Shown: positions 44,541-56,614, numbered from the stretch's first letter. The stretch: 64,000 nt of DNA from Methanobacterium sp. (GCF_016217785.1 NZ_JACRGA010000002.1:124001-188000); one strand, 5' to 3'. The notes: a model not told the origin generated them from the sequence alone. Numbers and translations are program-made.

Positions 44541-45707
44541 TTAAGTCTTTATTTGATCCAGAGCTTCACCAGGCTCCAGTATTCCAGCCCTAGTCTCTCT
44601 TAGAACTCGTTGAATTGAAAATCGACGCATATGTGGATGTTTTTTATGAACTTCCCCAATTAAGGGACATCCATAGCCACCTCGTTTTTTAACACCCCAA
44701 CTGCCGGCTACTTTTTTCATATCCCCTTTTTTTAGAGATAACAATGCAGGAAGATTGATTCTCAAAATATTCCCTTTTACTAAATTAGTTTCTATTCCTG
44801 AACTGGTTCCTTTTCCAGAACTGGTTCCTTTTCCAGAACTGTTCAATTCCAACTGGAGAGACTGTGCCCCGGTTGAGAGAAGATCTCCATAGATCAAAAA
44901 AGGAATATTATTATCACGGGTAAAATCAAAAACAGTTTCTTCTATGGTTTTAGAACACCTTCCACAGGGATGGAACCTTCCTTCCAGAGATCCTTCAATA
45001 ACCTCTTTCATGTCCACCTCCAGGTACTGGTGCTGAACTCCCAGCATCTGGGTGAGGTTTTCCACACTCTCACGGAAGTAGCGGGGGAGAATAATGTCAC
45101 CGGGATTAACAGTCACTGCCAGAGGATGAAACCCCAACATTTTGGCGACTATGAGCGAGGTGCTGCTATCAACCCCACCTGATAAAGCCACCACTGATTT
45201 AAATTGATCCGGATCTATTTCAGTATCCAGATCTATTTCTATATCATTTTCCAACACTTCACCTGATTTGTGAGTGATGATCTGAAAGTCTCCAGGGTTG
45301 AAATTTCTTAAAACTGATTCAAAATCATACGGATTCTCTATACGGGCCTTTAGAAGATTAATTAAGTTCAAAAGGGGTTCATTATATGGGGGAATATATT
45401 CACTTGTTATATTCTCCAGTCGGGCCAGGGCAAGCCTCATTCTGTATTGGGGTACAATGAAATCAGAATAAGCCTCGACATGGATGGAGTTAACTCCCAG
45501 TTCTTCACGGAGTCGCCCTACCACCCATCCACCTTTACCAATTATCACTGATTTTTCAGGACGGTCTGGAGTTATGATTAGAAGCGTTCCCGATTCTTCA
45601 TCAAAAATGATATCTGATATATCCACTTCAACATCTTTATGACCAATATCTCTACGGATTTTGGATATTAAATATTTTAAATCCTTTTTTTCAAGATTCA
45701 ATGTCAA
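44541..45707 (-). CDS. KH domain plus PP-loop ATPase, probable RNA-modifying enzyme
   Basis: A 388-residue protein. The N-terminal third is a KH domain (VIIGKGGWVVGRLREELG, the GxxG loop), so RNA binding is likely. The middle is a PP-loop ATP pyrophosphatase (VALSGGVDSSTSLIVAKMLG). HPCGRCSKT follows, and CPLIGEVHKKHPHMRRF sits near the C-terminus, so cysteines are placed as in thiolation-type enzymes. It resembles an uncharacterised archaeal PP-loop group. An in-frame 18-bp repeat encodes the SSGKGT units. Starts at TTG 45707 or 45701 are both possible. Target RNA is unknown. Confidence 0.8.
   Translation of the reverse strand: MTLNLEKKDLKYLISKIRRDIGHKDVEVDISDIIFDEESGTLLIITPDRPEKSVIIGKGGWVVGRLREELGVNSIHVEAYSDFIVPQYRMRLALARLENITSEYIPPYNEPLLNLINLLKARIENPYDFESVLRNFNPGDFQIITHKSGEVLENDIEIDLDTEIDPDQFKSVVALSGGVDSSTSLIVAKMLGFHPLAVTVNPGDIILPRYFRESVENLTQMLGVQHQYLEVDMKEVIEGSLEGRFHPCGRCSKTIEETVFDFTRDNNIPFLIYGDLLSTGAQSLQLELNSSGKGTSSGKGTSSGIETNLVKGNILRINLPALLSLKKGDMKKVAGSWGVKKRGGYGCPLIGEVHKKHPHMRRFSIQRVLRETRAGILEPGEALDQIKT
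44800..44835. repeat. in-frame 18-bp tandem repeat inside the PP-loop gene
   Basis: GAACTGGTTCCTTTTCCA occurs twice in perfect succession (forward strand), adding Gly-Thr-Ser-Ser-Gly-Lys units to the protein without breaking frame. Part of a third unit flanks it. Confidence 0.9.
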
Positions 45708-45740
45708 TTCTCCTGATGTGGATTTATTTAAACCCCATAC

Positions 45741-46211
45741 TTATTTACGGGTGTAAGTACCCATAACCTGACCTTCATCAAGCACATGCCCTTCCATGGC
45801 ATTTAACAATTCATCTTTGGTGATTCCAGAAGGGAGATCCAATTTCGTGTCCAGCGCATAAATTTTAAAGTAGTAACGGTGTGTTCCGCTGGGTGGGCAG
45901 GGACCCCGGTAACCAATGGTACCCCAACTATTGACACCCTGAAGTGCCCCGTTTTCTTGTTCCTCCCGTGGCATTACCATTTCAGGAAGAGTGCGAGTTT
46001 CGGGAGGTAAATTGAAAATAACCCAGTGCACCCAGGTACCTCCTGGAGCATCAGGATCATCACAAATAATAGCTATGCTACCCTCAGCAGGTACTGATAA
46101 ATCAGATTGATCCCAGTTAATAGGAGGGGAAATATCAACATCTTCACAGCTGTATCGGGGAGGGATTGGTTCCCCTTCTTTAAATGCAGGGTTTATAATA
46201 TTTACTATCAT
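45741..46211 (-). CDS. YbhB/YbcL-type phosphatidylethanolamine-binding-like protein
   Basis: A 156-residue PEBP-fold protein: PPRYSCEDVDISPPINW, IICDDPDAPGGTWVHWVIFNLP and GTHRYYFKIYALD are the family blocks, including the DPDAP ligand site. No signal peptide. Its cellular role in prokaryotes is unsettled. The frame opens 3 codons earlier (46220), but GATGATTAAC placed before ATG 46211 resembles the GGTGATTAA(T/C) start signals here. Confidence 0.85.
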   Translation of the reverse strand: MIVNIINPAFKEGEPIPPRYSCEDVDISPPINWDQSDLSVPAEGSIAIICDDPDAPGGTWVHWVIFNLPPETRTLPEMVMPREEQENGALQGVNSWGTIGYRGPCPPSGTHRYYFKIYALDTKLDLPSGITKDELLNAMEGHVLDEGQVMGTYTRK

Positions 46212-46304
46212 GTTAATCATCTTTATTGCTGTTTATTACGTTTTACAGGGTATTTTTTTTGTGTATTGATTCATATTCTGTTTAGTAATATAAACAGCAA
46301 AGTA

Positions 46305-46314
46305 CTTATAAATG
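46305..46314 (+). promoter_or_regulatory. TATA box of the putative ncRNA
   Basis: CTTATAAATG lies 27 nt before the proposed start of the structured RNA at about 46332. Confidence 0.35.
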
Positions 46315-46331
46315 AAGTGGTTGCACAACAC

Positions 46332-46491
<160 letters not shown>

Positions 46492-46506
46492 ACTCTAAAG
46501 ATGAAC

Positions 46507-46725
<219 letters not shown>

Positions 46726-46730
46726 TCTAT

Positions 46731-46757
46731 TTCTTTTTTCTTTTGTATTCTTTTTAA
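46731..46757 (+). terminator. T-rich terminator of histone 2
   Basis: CTATTTCTTTTTTCTTTTGTATTC follows the stop within 5 nt, matching the terminator style of histone 1. Confidence 0.5.
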
Positions 46758-47019
46758 GTTTTCTTAAGGATTTTTACATACCCATTTTGGAAATTGGTAG
46801 TGTGATCTTACCTTCATTTTCCAGTAATTTCAGATATAATATTTTTTTCTAAAACAATACATCATTATAGAAAATATTTAATCCATGAATAATATATTAA
46901 TTAAATAATAATTAGGGGAAATATAATGAATTTCATTGAATTAAAGCAATTTCATTGAATTAAAGCATCTTAACAGATTTTTATATTAAAATAAATCTAT
47001 TTAACAGGTTTTGATAATT

Positions 47020-48795
47020 TTGACTAGAATATCCATATTAGACCATGACCGCTGCCAGCCTAAGAAATGCAACTACATGTGTATTGAATACTGTCCTGGA
47101 GTGCGTATGGAAGAAGACACAATCACCATCGACCCTAAAACTAAAAAACCAATAATGTCCGAGGAACTGTGCTCGGGGTGTGGGATATGTACTAATCGCT
47201 GCCCCTTCAATGCAGTTAGCATAATAAACCTCCCCGAGGCATTAGAAGATCCTATACACCGTTACGGTCAGAATCAGTTCGAATTATTCGGTTTACCCAC
47301 CATAAAAGAGGGTTCAGTAGTAGGACTCCTGGGACCTAATGGTATTGGCAAATCAACCATAATCCGCATTCTTTCCGGGGAACTTCAACCCAACTTGGGA
47401 AATTTTAATGAAAAAACATCCTGGGAAGATGTAATCAACTTCTTCAAAGGCAACCAACTCCAGAGTTATTTCCAGAAACTCTCCGAGGGTGATCTTAAGG
47501 TGGTGCACAAGCCCCAGATGGTGGATCTGCTCCCTAAAGTGGTAAAGGGGAAGGTGGATGATCTCCTTAACAGTGTGGACCAGAGGAATCGCCTGGACTT
47601 TGTCACCAGCTCACTGCAACTTGATACAGTAATGGGTCGGGAAATAGCCAATTTAAGCGGGGGAGAACTTCAAAGGGTTGCAATCGCTGCTGCCGTTCTT
47701 CGGGATGCGGATTTCTATTATTTTGACGAACCCACCAGCTGGTTGGATGTAAGACAACGTTTGTATGCGATTAGTGTTATCCGGGAACTGGCAGAGGAGG
47801 GAAAATCCATTCTGGTAATTGAACATGACCTGGCAGCCCTGGATGCTATTTCTGACTACATTCACATTCTTTATGGTCAGCCTGGCGGTTATGGTGTTGT
47901 TTCACACATGCGCGGAGTTCGTGTGGGAATAAACACCTACATCAATGGTTTTCTCCGTGAAGAAAATGTTCGCTTCCGGAAACAACCCATTGAATTTCAT
48001 GTGCGACCACCCACAGTGGAAGTGGATGCAGAATCATTATCTGAGTACAGCAGCCTGGAAAAGTCCTATGATGGTTTCCACCTTAAAGTGGATGAAGGCC
48101 AGGTGCAGCACGATGAGATTCTCACTGCATTCGGACCCAACGGTATTGGTAAAACCACCTTTGCCAAGATGCTGGCCGGAGTGGAAAAACCCGATGCGGG
48201 AAAGATAAAGAAAAAGGTTAAAATCAGTTACAAACCCCAGTACCTGGTATCAGATTACAGTGGAACTGTTCAGGAGTTCTTGTACACCACCGCCCCTAAC
48301 TACGGAACCAACCTCTTCAAAACCGAGATCATGAAGCCATTCCTCCTGGAAGAATTACTGGAAAAGAAGATGGATGAGTTGAGTGGTGGTGAACTCCAGA
48401 GGTTATCCGTGGCCATATCACTCTCACAAGAAGCAGATATTTACCTTTTCGACGAACCCACTGCCTATCTGGATGTTGAACAGCGCCTAAGGGCTGCCAA
48501 GGCAATACGCCGTGTCACTGAAAGCCGTAACGCTGCAGCCATAATCGTGGACCATGATATCGTGTTCATTGATTATATATCCAGCCGGGCCATGGTCTTC
48601 ACTGGCGAACCTGGAGTGGATGGCCATGCCACCAGTCCCATGGACTTAAGGTCTGCCATGAACAAGTTCCTGTCGGAGGTGGGAATAACCTTCCGCCGTG
48701 ATAAGGAAACCAGACGTCCAAGGGTGAACAAGCAGGACAGTTACCTTGACCGGGAGCAGAAGGAAAAAGGAGAATACTATTATTTAAAGAGTTAA
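47020..48795 (+). CDS. ribosome recycling ATPase ABCE1 (Rli1)
   Basis: Splits ribosomes after termination. The 591-residue protein begins with two 4Fe-4S binding motifs (CQPKKCNYMCIEYCP and CSGCGICTNRCPF). NBD1 has GPNGIGKST and LSGGELQR, NBD2 GPNGIGKTT and LSGGELQR; both hinge regions are recognisable. The frame opens at TTG 47011; TTG 47020 gives the usual MTRISILDHD N-terminus, so it is preferred. Fe-S and twin-NBD architecture make the call secure. Confidence 0.97.
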   Translation: MTRISILDHDRCQPKKCNYMCIEYCPGVRMEEDTITIDPKTKKPIMSEELCSGCGICTNRCPFNAVSIINLPEALEDPIHRYGQNQFELFGLPTIKEGSVVGLLGPNGIGKSTIIRILSGELQPNLGNFNEKTSWEDVINFFKGNQLQSYFQKLSEGDLKVVHKPQMVDLLPKVVKGKVDDLLNSVDQRNRLDFVTSSLQLDTVMGREIANLSGGELQRVAIAAAVLRDADFYYFDEPTSWLDVRQRLYAISVIRELAEEGKSILVIEHDLAALDAISDYIHILYGQPGGYGVVSHMRGVRVGINTYINGFLREENVRFRKQPIEFHVRPPTVEVDAESLSEYSSLEKSYDGFHLKVDEGQVQHDEILTAFGPNGIGKTTFAKMLAGVEKPDAGKIKKKVKISYKPQYLVSDYSGTVQEFLYTTAPNYGTNLFKTEIMKPFLLEELLEKKMDELSGGELQRLSVAISLSQEADIYLFDEPTAYLDVEQRLRAAKAIRRVTESRNAAAIIVDHDIVFIDYISSRAMVFTGEPGVDGHATSPMDLRSAMNKFLSEVGITFRRDKETRRPRVNKQDSYLDREQKEKGEYYYLKS

Positions 48796-48966
48796 TAACC
48801 TCTTCATTCTTCCAATCCAATTATATTCTTAAATTTTATTTTATTCTAATTTTATATTCTTTTATTATATTTTCAAAAAAAATAATTCTTAATCTTATAA
48901 AATTCTTGTCTTATAATTTAACTAAATAAAAATAAGAAAAAACATACTCTTTTAAATCCATTTAAC

Positions 48967-49368
48967 TTAATCTACTTTCTTACCGGTTCGTTCATCGATA
49001 TAGATGTTGTTTATGAATTTATGATCCATGGTGTAAACTGGCACCTGCCAGGCATGAATCCTTTTATAGGTGGTCATTACTGGTTTTCCCAGTATAACAC
49101 CAGGCCCCACATATTTTTTAGCTAATTCCTTCGCTTCATCAGCAGATATGAGGGGATGGGGCGGATTGTTCTTTTCAGTCTGATCCTGGTCATCCCTGGA
49201 AACTGTGGTGTTATTTACAGTAGAATTAGGTGGTACAGTGGAATTATCAGTTGTATTGTTGATGTTAGTTGTGTTGTTGGTTGGGGAAGGTTGTGTGATG
49301 AACCATGAAGTTGAAGCAATGGCACAAATAACAACAATTATAATAAGAGCAAGAATACTTCTTTTCAA
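48967..49368 (-). CDS. membrane-anchored PepSY-like protein
   Basis: A 133-residue protein with an N-terminal hydrophobic segment (LALIIIVVICAIAST), a Thr/Asn-rich linker, and a C-terminal domain PLISADEAKELAKKYVGPG...NNIYIDERTGKKVD that has PepSY-like spacing. It is probably anchored outside the cell. A TTG start at 49368 follows GGGGAGGCAATTGG. No partner enzyme lies next to it. Function unknown. Confidence 0.65.
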   Translation of the reverse strand: MKRSILALIIIVVICAIASTSWFITQPSPTNNTTNINNTTDNSTVPPNSTVNNTTVSRDDQDQTEKNNPPHPLISADEAKELAKKYVGPGVILGKPVMTTYKRIHAWQVPVYTMDHKFINNIYIDERTGKKVD

Positions 49369-49536
49369 CCAATTGCCTCCCCTAATTTATCAGATGATTT
49401 ATTTTTGATTTATAATTGATTTAATAAGTTATAATTATAACATTTTGTAAATTTTATAAAATATTTGAATTCAGTTAAAAAGAGAAAAATAAGGAAAGAA
49501 AAGCTAAGAATAGCTATTTTTTTATAAATCTCCGGC

Positions 49537-50724
<1,188 letters not shown>

Positions 50725-50890
50725 ATTTTTAGATTAAAATTAGAGATTTAGAATTACCATAAATTAAGGGAAGCTTCATTTAAGATTAATAATTCTAAAT
50801 TCCATGTGAATATAAATGGGCATGCTTTTTTTAATGCAATCCATCATTATATCATCATTTATCATCACTTAATTTAAAACTATCTATCCA

Positions 50891-51608
<718 letters not shown>

Positions 51609-51851
51609 TTTAAATGGATTATTTGTATAATCTTATTTTAGAAATTATTTCCTTTATTATATTTGGATTTAATCCCCTATAATTTACATCTTATTTTAAT
51701 ATTGGAACACTTATGGGTATATTAATTTCAAATATTTATTTTCAATAGTTATTTCACTTTAGAATTAGTTATTAATTTTATAAAATAGTATGATTTTTTT
51801 TATCAGAAAAACCAATTATCTGAGAAGTACATTTATCCAGTAAACCAATCT

Positions 51852-52469
51852 CTATTCCACGAACCTGAGTAATCTCCCCATCCCCGCCCCTTCCCTTAGT
51901 ATACGTGGCGGGGTGAATGTGAAATCCACCACAGTGGAAGAAATTCCACCCTTGCAAGGTCCAGAATCAATGATGATATCAGGATAATCATCCAACTCTT
52001 TGTGTGCTTCCTTGGCAGTTTTAGGGGATGGACGGCCAGATATGTTGGCACTGGTGGTGGTGATGGGAAACTCCCGTGAAAGCTCCCTGCAAATAGTGTT
52101 ATCAGGAATTCTAACTCCAATTTTATCGGTCCCCGCAGTAATCTGGGAAGGAACTGTTTTTTTCCTCTCCAAAATGAGAGTATATGGCCCGGGAAGTATT
52201 TTACTTACAATATCTTCTACAGATGGATCCATGTGGGCTATTTTTTCTATGTCCCCAATTTGCGACAGACACACCGACACCGGTTTATCAAGGATCCTTT
52301 CCTTCATCAGATAAACATTCAAAACGGCTTTTTCCTTAAAAATATTAGCCCCCAATCCATAAACGGTGTCAGTGGGGTAAACAACTGTTCCCCCTTGCCT
52401 TAATATTTCAAGAACGATTTCGATTTTTTCCTTCTCTGGACTTTCTGCATGAATTTTAACGATCTTCAT
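51852..52469 (-). CDS. threonylcarbamoyl-AMP synthase (Sua5/YrdC)
   Basis: First step of t6A37 tRNA modification. The 205-residue protein shows GGTVVYPTDTVYGLGANIF, KERILDKPVSVCLS and STVVDFTFTPPRILREGAG. It lacks the C-terminal Sua5 domain, so it is the YrdC-type short form. The start is ATG 52469 with an AGGTTAG upstream. Confidence 0.93.
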   Translation of the reverse strand: MKIVKIHAESPEKEKIEIVLEILRQGGTVVYPTDTVYGLGANIFKEKAVLNVYLMKERILDKPVSVCLSQIGDIEKIAHMDPSVEDIVSKILPGPYTLILERKKTVPSQITAGTDKIGVRIPDNTICRELSREFPITTTSANISGRPSPKTAKEAHKELDDYPDIIIDSGPCKGGISSTVVDFTFTPPRILREGAGMGRLLRFVE

Positions 52470-52498
52470 CTAACCTTCCTTAAACTCCAAAGTATATA

Positions 52499-52566
52499 TT
52501 TTTTAGACCCGGTTAATCAGGCACATTTTTTTAGACCAGAGTATTATGGCACATTTTTGAGGCATG
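52499..52566. repeat. imperfect 27-bp tandem units between sua5 and the GHMP kinase gene
   Basis: Units beginning ATTTTTTAGACC and ending GGCAC occur at about 52499 and 52525, with a partial third at 52552 (ATTTTTGAGGCATG). The segment lies 3' of the GHMP gene on its strand. Confidence 0.55.
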
Positions 52567-52629
52567 AAACAATTAGGGGACATAAAATAAGGCATAGAGT
52601 TCAGGTACCTGGATTAATAATTAACACTG

Positions 52630-53766
52630 TTATAGTTTGACATTACTAATTTCATGCCCCTTAGAACGTATTTTAAAGGGAATTTCCCGGTAAACACCTT
52701 TAAGATCACCACGTAAGTTTTCTAAGGATTCAGGGTTTGGGGAAAATAAAAGGACCCCACCCCCTCCACCAGCCCCCAAAGGGAAAACTGTACTGTCAAA
52801 TCTTTTTGCACGTTCCAGTAAATCCCAGGAACTTTCCATGTAACCTTCACATAGTTTTATCCGTATTTCACGGTATTTTTCAATGGATTCCAATATAATA
52901 TCCCACTTTTTCAGCCTTAATGCCTCACGATAGGCATAAGCTATCTTCATTTTCTGAGAGTGTAAGTTATATCCAGTTTTATTTAAAAGAGCATTCATCC
53001 AGGTAGTATTAACATCTGCGCTTTGGCGATGGTGTCCAGTATGGAAAATAGCCATTCTCTCTTCTAGAAGCCCGTAATCAGCTTGTGGTATGAGTTCATA
53101 TCTTAAAGATTCACCATAACCGGTACCCGGATGTCCGGGTCTTCCCCATGGGAACCACACATAATCAGTTACTCCCCCAAAAAGAACATTTGATTGCTCC
53201 TGAGTTCCAGTGATACTTAACCCCAAACCCTGTTCAATACGAGCAGCCAATGAAATCAATTGTATGTTGGTGAATGGTCGTCCTGCTAATTCATTGGCAA
53301 GTATGCACACCCCGATTGTGGCGGTTGATGATCCTCCAAGCCCTGAGGAGTGTATTCCTTTCCTTAAATTCTCTAAAATAAACATTACCCCTTTAAGGTT
53401 GAATATTTCAATTATTTTAAGTAACCAGTTCTCACTAACTGGGACCACTTCACCAGGATGTGCTGTGACTTCTGTATCATAATCAACAGATCTTACACCT
53501 ATAAGGTCCGGGTCAAATGGATGAGCCTCAATCTGGGTTCCGGTGTCTATGGTTATGCCTATGGTTCTGGGAAGATTTTGGGACCATTTTCTGGTAAGAT
53601 CATCCTTATCAGGCATATCAGGTAATTTCCAGAAGGTCTGCTGGAATTCGTTTAAATCCAAACTGGATCCAGGACCATCAATCCGGTTATAGGCAATAAC
53701 TTTCGGTAATGCCTTCTGTTTCTGGGCTTCCAGTAACCAATCGTGAAGTTGAATCGTGCTAAACAC
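52630..53766 (-). CDS. GHMP-family sugar kinase
   Basis: A 378-residue kinase-like protein. GIHSSGLGGSSTATIGVCI is GHMP motif 2 (the phosphate loop) and GAGGGGGVLLFSPN the C-terminal motif 3. Layout resembles heptose or fucose kinases more than mevalonate or homoserine kinase. It follows the GT20 synthase gene by 56 nt on the same strand, so the two may act in one sugar pathway. Substrate unknown. The start is probably the frame-opening codon at 53766. Confidence 0.8.
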   Translation of the reverse strand: MFSTIQLHDWLLEAQKQKALPKVIAYNRIDGPGSSLDLNEFQQTFWKLPDMPDKDDLTRKWSQNLPRTIGITIDTGTQIEAHPFDPDLIGVRSVDYDTEVTAHPGEVVPVSENWLLKIIEIFNLKGVMFILENLRKGIHSSGLGGSSTATIGVCILANELAGRPFTNIQLISLAARIEQGLGLSITGTQEQSNVLFGGVTDYVWFPWGRPGHPGTGYGESLRYELIPQADYGLLEERMAIFHTGHHRQSADVNTTWMNALLNKTGYNLHSQKMKIAYAYREALRLKKWDIILESIEKYREIRIKLCEGYMESSWDLLERAKRFDSTVFPLGAGGGGGVLLFSPNPESLENLRGDLKGVYREIPFKIRSKGHEISNVKL

Positions 53767-53822
53767 TATCCTTTTTAATTTTGAGCAGGAAAAAACACGG
53801 AATTAGAATGAAAAAATATATT

Positions 53823-55364
53823 TTAATTCATCCGAATTTTATTCATCCGAATAGCTTCTTCACCCTTTTTCGATTTAAGTTTCTGTTTTTCCAAGATAAC
53901 CATCTCCATGTCATTTAATTGATCAGTTACCCATTTACTGAGATCATTCCTTCCAATGGTGGCCTTTGCCTTACTTAAAAGTTCGACTTTGGATGTTTCA
54001 TCCATCAACAAAGCCATATCAATTGATTCAGCAGTTTGTCGAAGATCATAAGGATTTATACAAATAGCGCCATCTTTTAATTCTTCATAACATCCTGCCC
54101 CAGTGGAAAGCACTAAAACACCATTATTTTCGTTAAGGATACTTCCTTCTTTAGCCACAATATTCATCCCATCCAATATGGGATTAACCATTAAAACATC
54201 ATATCTTTTCAAAAGAGCAACTACCAGGTCGTAATCACCCCTGCAAATGTATTTTATTGGCTCCCAATCTGGAGTGGCGTATTTTTCGTTGATCTCGCGA
54301 ACAATCTTCTTTATATTATCGGTGTATTCCCTGTAGATCTTTATATCCTGTCTAGATGGCATTAAGGTTGCCACAAACTTAACCTTCCCTTTCCAATCCG
54401 GATATTTCTCAAGAAACATGTCATAAGCCTGAAATCCTCTGATAATATTCTTGGATAGGTCTGCTCTATCTGTCCGGTAGATTAACTTGCAGTCCCCAAT
54501 CATTTCATCAACTTCTGCTTCCTTACTAATTACATTTGGACTTTGTCCATGTTTTATGAGTGTTTCTACATCAATACTGATGGGATAAGTCCTTACATGG
54601 CAGACATGGCCTTTATATAAGATATCCCCTGATACATCATCCACAGAAGCATCTGGTAAGATTAATTTAATTGTTTGCAAGAAATTGTTCATATAACGCC
54701 GGATATGGAATCCTAGGACGTTGTTTGTAAGAATACTACTTAATATCTCGGTTTGCATGTGATTGGGTAGCTGCTGGAATATTTCGGGTGATGGAAAAGG
54801 TATATGAACGAATTGACTCATAATAACATCAGGATGCTGCTTTCTTATCAATTTAGGGGTTAAATATATGTGATAATCCTGTAACATAACTATAGGGGTT
54901 TTTTCTGATTTGGATACATCATCACTTATGGCTTCTGCAAACATAGAGTTCACATACTGGTATGAATCCCATGCCTGGTGCAATTCATCATCTGCACAGG
55001 GAGAATATGGTGAAAACCACATAGAATGATGAATAAACCATAATAAAGGATTGGCGAATTTACCATTGAAACGGTTGTAAACATCTTCTTCTGTTTTGAT
55101 GAATTGAACATAATACTCGGGGTTTTCAAGTGGTACTGGCACTTTACCGTTGTATTCATTGTCCATATGATGGTCACATTCCCCAATTGCTGAAGAAACC
55201 CATGTACCATGTGTTTTTTCTAAAAAAGGTATCATTGACCCCACTATCCCCCCTGCACCTCTTATTAATTCAATTTTCCCGGTTGAATCGTCTTTTTTAA
55301 ATACTACGGGTCCTCGATTAGAGGCGACGATTATTTCTTTATCTTGTAGAAATTCAGAGTTCAT
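53823..55364 (-). CDS. GT20 family synthase (trehalose-6-phosphate-synthase-like)
   Basis: A 513-residue glycosyltransferase of family 20. SNRGPVVFKKDD, GAGGIVGSM, WVSSAIGEC, MLQDYHIYLTP, MPSRQDIKIYREY and LDGMNIVAKEG are recognisable counterparts of OtsA blocks, with YRTDRADLSKN in place of the usual donor-site signature. It would join a UDP- or NDP-sugar to a phosphorylated acceptor; no phosphatase (otsB) lies nearby. The C-terminus ends in a duplicated IRMN unit created by a 15-bp repeat that covers the stop. The start is ATG 55364. Confidence 0.8.
   Translation of the reverse strand: MNSEFLQDKEIIVASNRGPVVFKKDDSTGKIELIRGAGGIVGSMIPFLEKTHGTWVSSAIGECDHHMDNEYNGKVPVPLENPEYYVQFIKTEEDVYNRFNGKFANPLLWFIHHSMWFSPYSPCADDELHQAWDSYQYVNSMFAEAISDDVSKSEKTPIVMLQDYHIYLTPKLIRKQHPDVIMSQFVHIPFPSPEIFQQLPNHMQTEILSSILTNNVLGFHIRRYMNNFLQTIKLILPDASVDDVSGDILYKGHVCHVRTYPISIDVETLIKHGQSPNVISKEAEVDEMIGDCKLIYRTDRADLSKNIIRGFQAYDMFLEKYPDWKGKVKFVATLMPSRQDIKIYREYTDNIKKIVREINEKYATPDWEPIKYICRGDYDLVVALLKRYDVLMVNPILDGMNIVAKEGSILNENNGVLVLSTGAGCYEELKDGAICINPYDLRQTAESIDMALLMDETSKVELLSKAKATIGRNDLSKWVTDQLNDMEMVILEKQKLKSKKGEEAIRMNKIRMN
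53826..53852. repeat. 15-bp-period duplication at the GT20 gene end
   Basis: ATTCATCCGAAT occurs at 53826-53837 and 53841-53852. The second coding copy is read as IRMNK, the last as IRMN plus stop. Confidence 0.85.
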
Positions 55365-55718
55365 TTTACTGTTTCCTGTAATATTGATTATTGAATATCA
55401 ATTTTAGGAACCAATTGAACTGAATAATGCAACTAAAACCATTAAATGGTACCCTTCAATTGGCACTGTCTTATCCCTGATTTGTGTATAGTGGTTTTAT
55501 TTGACTCTATTTAAAGATTTACTATTTTAACTATTTAAAAAAAGATGCACAACCAAAAAATATATCATTATTTAAGCAAGATTTTTATAATATCTTTTAA
55601 TTGGTATCAATAGAGTTGGTTAAATAAATCATATACTGCAAATAATTAAAGATAACATGCAATAATAATACTATAGATTATAGAAACTGTAATAAAGTTT
55701 TATATTCGGTGTTAAACC
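55365..55718. other. AT-rich divergent intergenic region
   Basis: Promoter region for the GT20 gene (minus) and the archaetidylinositol-phosphate synthase gene (plus). CCAATTG (about 55411) and CAATTGG (about 55458) form an inverted repeat. ATTGAT...ATCAAT lies near 55381-55400. TATA-like stretches occur near 55558 and 55655. No gene is seen. Confidence 0.35.
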
Positions 55719-56294
55719 ATGCTTAATCAAGTTCGACCTCACTTTCAAAGATTCATCGACCCCCTAGCCAGTAAAATCGGATTACATCCTAATATCCTCA
55801 CCATCATTGGATTACTGGTTAGTCTTTGCGCTGCTTACGCATTTTCCCAGCAAAACTTACTGTTAGGAGGACTCCTCATTCTCTTAAGCGGCTTTTTTGA
55901 TGTGATTGACGGGGCTGTGGCTCGGAACAACAACACCAAGAGCAAATTCGGAGGATTTCTGGACTCAACCTCTGACCGCTTCGCAGATGCCTTCATAATC
56001 ATCGGGATCATCTACGGGGGATACGTGGACTGGTTCTTGGGTATTTTGGCATTACTAGCCTCTTTGAGTGTGAGTTATGTGAGGGCCCGGGCAGAGGTGG
56101 AAGGAATTAGATGTGATGTGGGAATAGCAGAGCGAGCAGAACGCCTGTTCATAATACTGGGCGGTGCATTCATAGGGTACTTCACCAATCCCCAGTTTGT
56201 CATGTCACTGGCCATTCTCCTGGTAGTTATCCTGGGATATGTAACAGTCCTGCAACGTATTTATCACTCCTGGAAGGAGCTTAAAGATCTTTAA
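55719..56294 (+). CDS. CDP-alcohol phosphatidyltransferase, probable archaetidylinositol-phosphate synthase
   Basis: A 191-residue membrane enzyme attaching inositol phosphate to CDP-archaeol. The signature DVIDGAVAR...GGFLDSTSDR contains the D-G-x2-A-R-x8-G-x3-D-x3-D motif. About five membrane segments surround it. The length and R/D context fit the archaeal inositol-phosphate form, but serine or glycerol variants are not excluded. The ATG has GGTG 9 nt upstream. Confidence 0.85.
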   Translation: MLNQVRPHFQRFIDPLASKIGLHPNILTIIGLLVSLCAAYAFSQQNLLLGGLLILLSGFFDVIDGAVARNNNTKSKFGGFLDSTSDRFADAFIIIGIIYGGYVDWFLGILALLASLSVSYVRARAEVEGIRCDVGIAERAERLFIILGGAFIGYFTNPQFVMSLAILLVVILGYVTVLQRIYHSWKELKDL

Positions 56295-56371
56295 CTGTTA
56301 TTAAAGTTCTAACTCCATTGTAAACCGGTTTAAAAAAATGTTTTAATTGAATTAAGTACATTAGTGATAAT

Positions 56372-56614
56372 ATGGATGCAATAGAGAGAATTGAAAAGGA
56401 TTTGGAGCTTTTTGCAAAAAATATAAAAGAAATAGAATCTATAAAAGTTCATGGTGAAGAAGCAAAAATAGTGGAAATGGCCAGAAACTATCGGGACGAC
56501 ACCAGATACTACCTCGAACAGAAGGATTATCTCACCTCTTTTGGATGCATAACATATGCACACGGGCTTCTGGATGCAGTACGGCTGTTACATAATCTTA
56601 TAATTGATGAATAA
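56372..56614 (+). CDS. DUF357 protein
   Basis: An 80-residue helical protein: RIEKDLELFAKNIKEIES, then YRDDTRYYLEQKDYLTSFGCITYAHGLLDAV, the DUF357 core. Acidic, soluble, no catalytic motif. It lies between the phospholipid synthase and the DUF47 gene. Function unknown. Confidence 0.85.
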   Translation: MDAIERIEKDLELFAKNIKEIESIKVHGEEAKIVEMARNYRDDTRYYLEQKDYLTSFGCITYAHGLLDAVRLLHNLIIDE

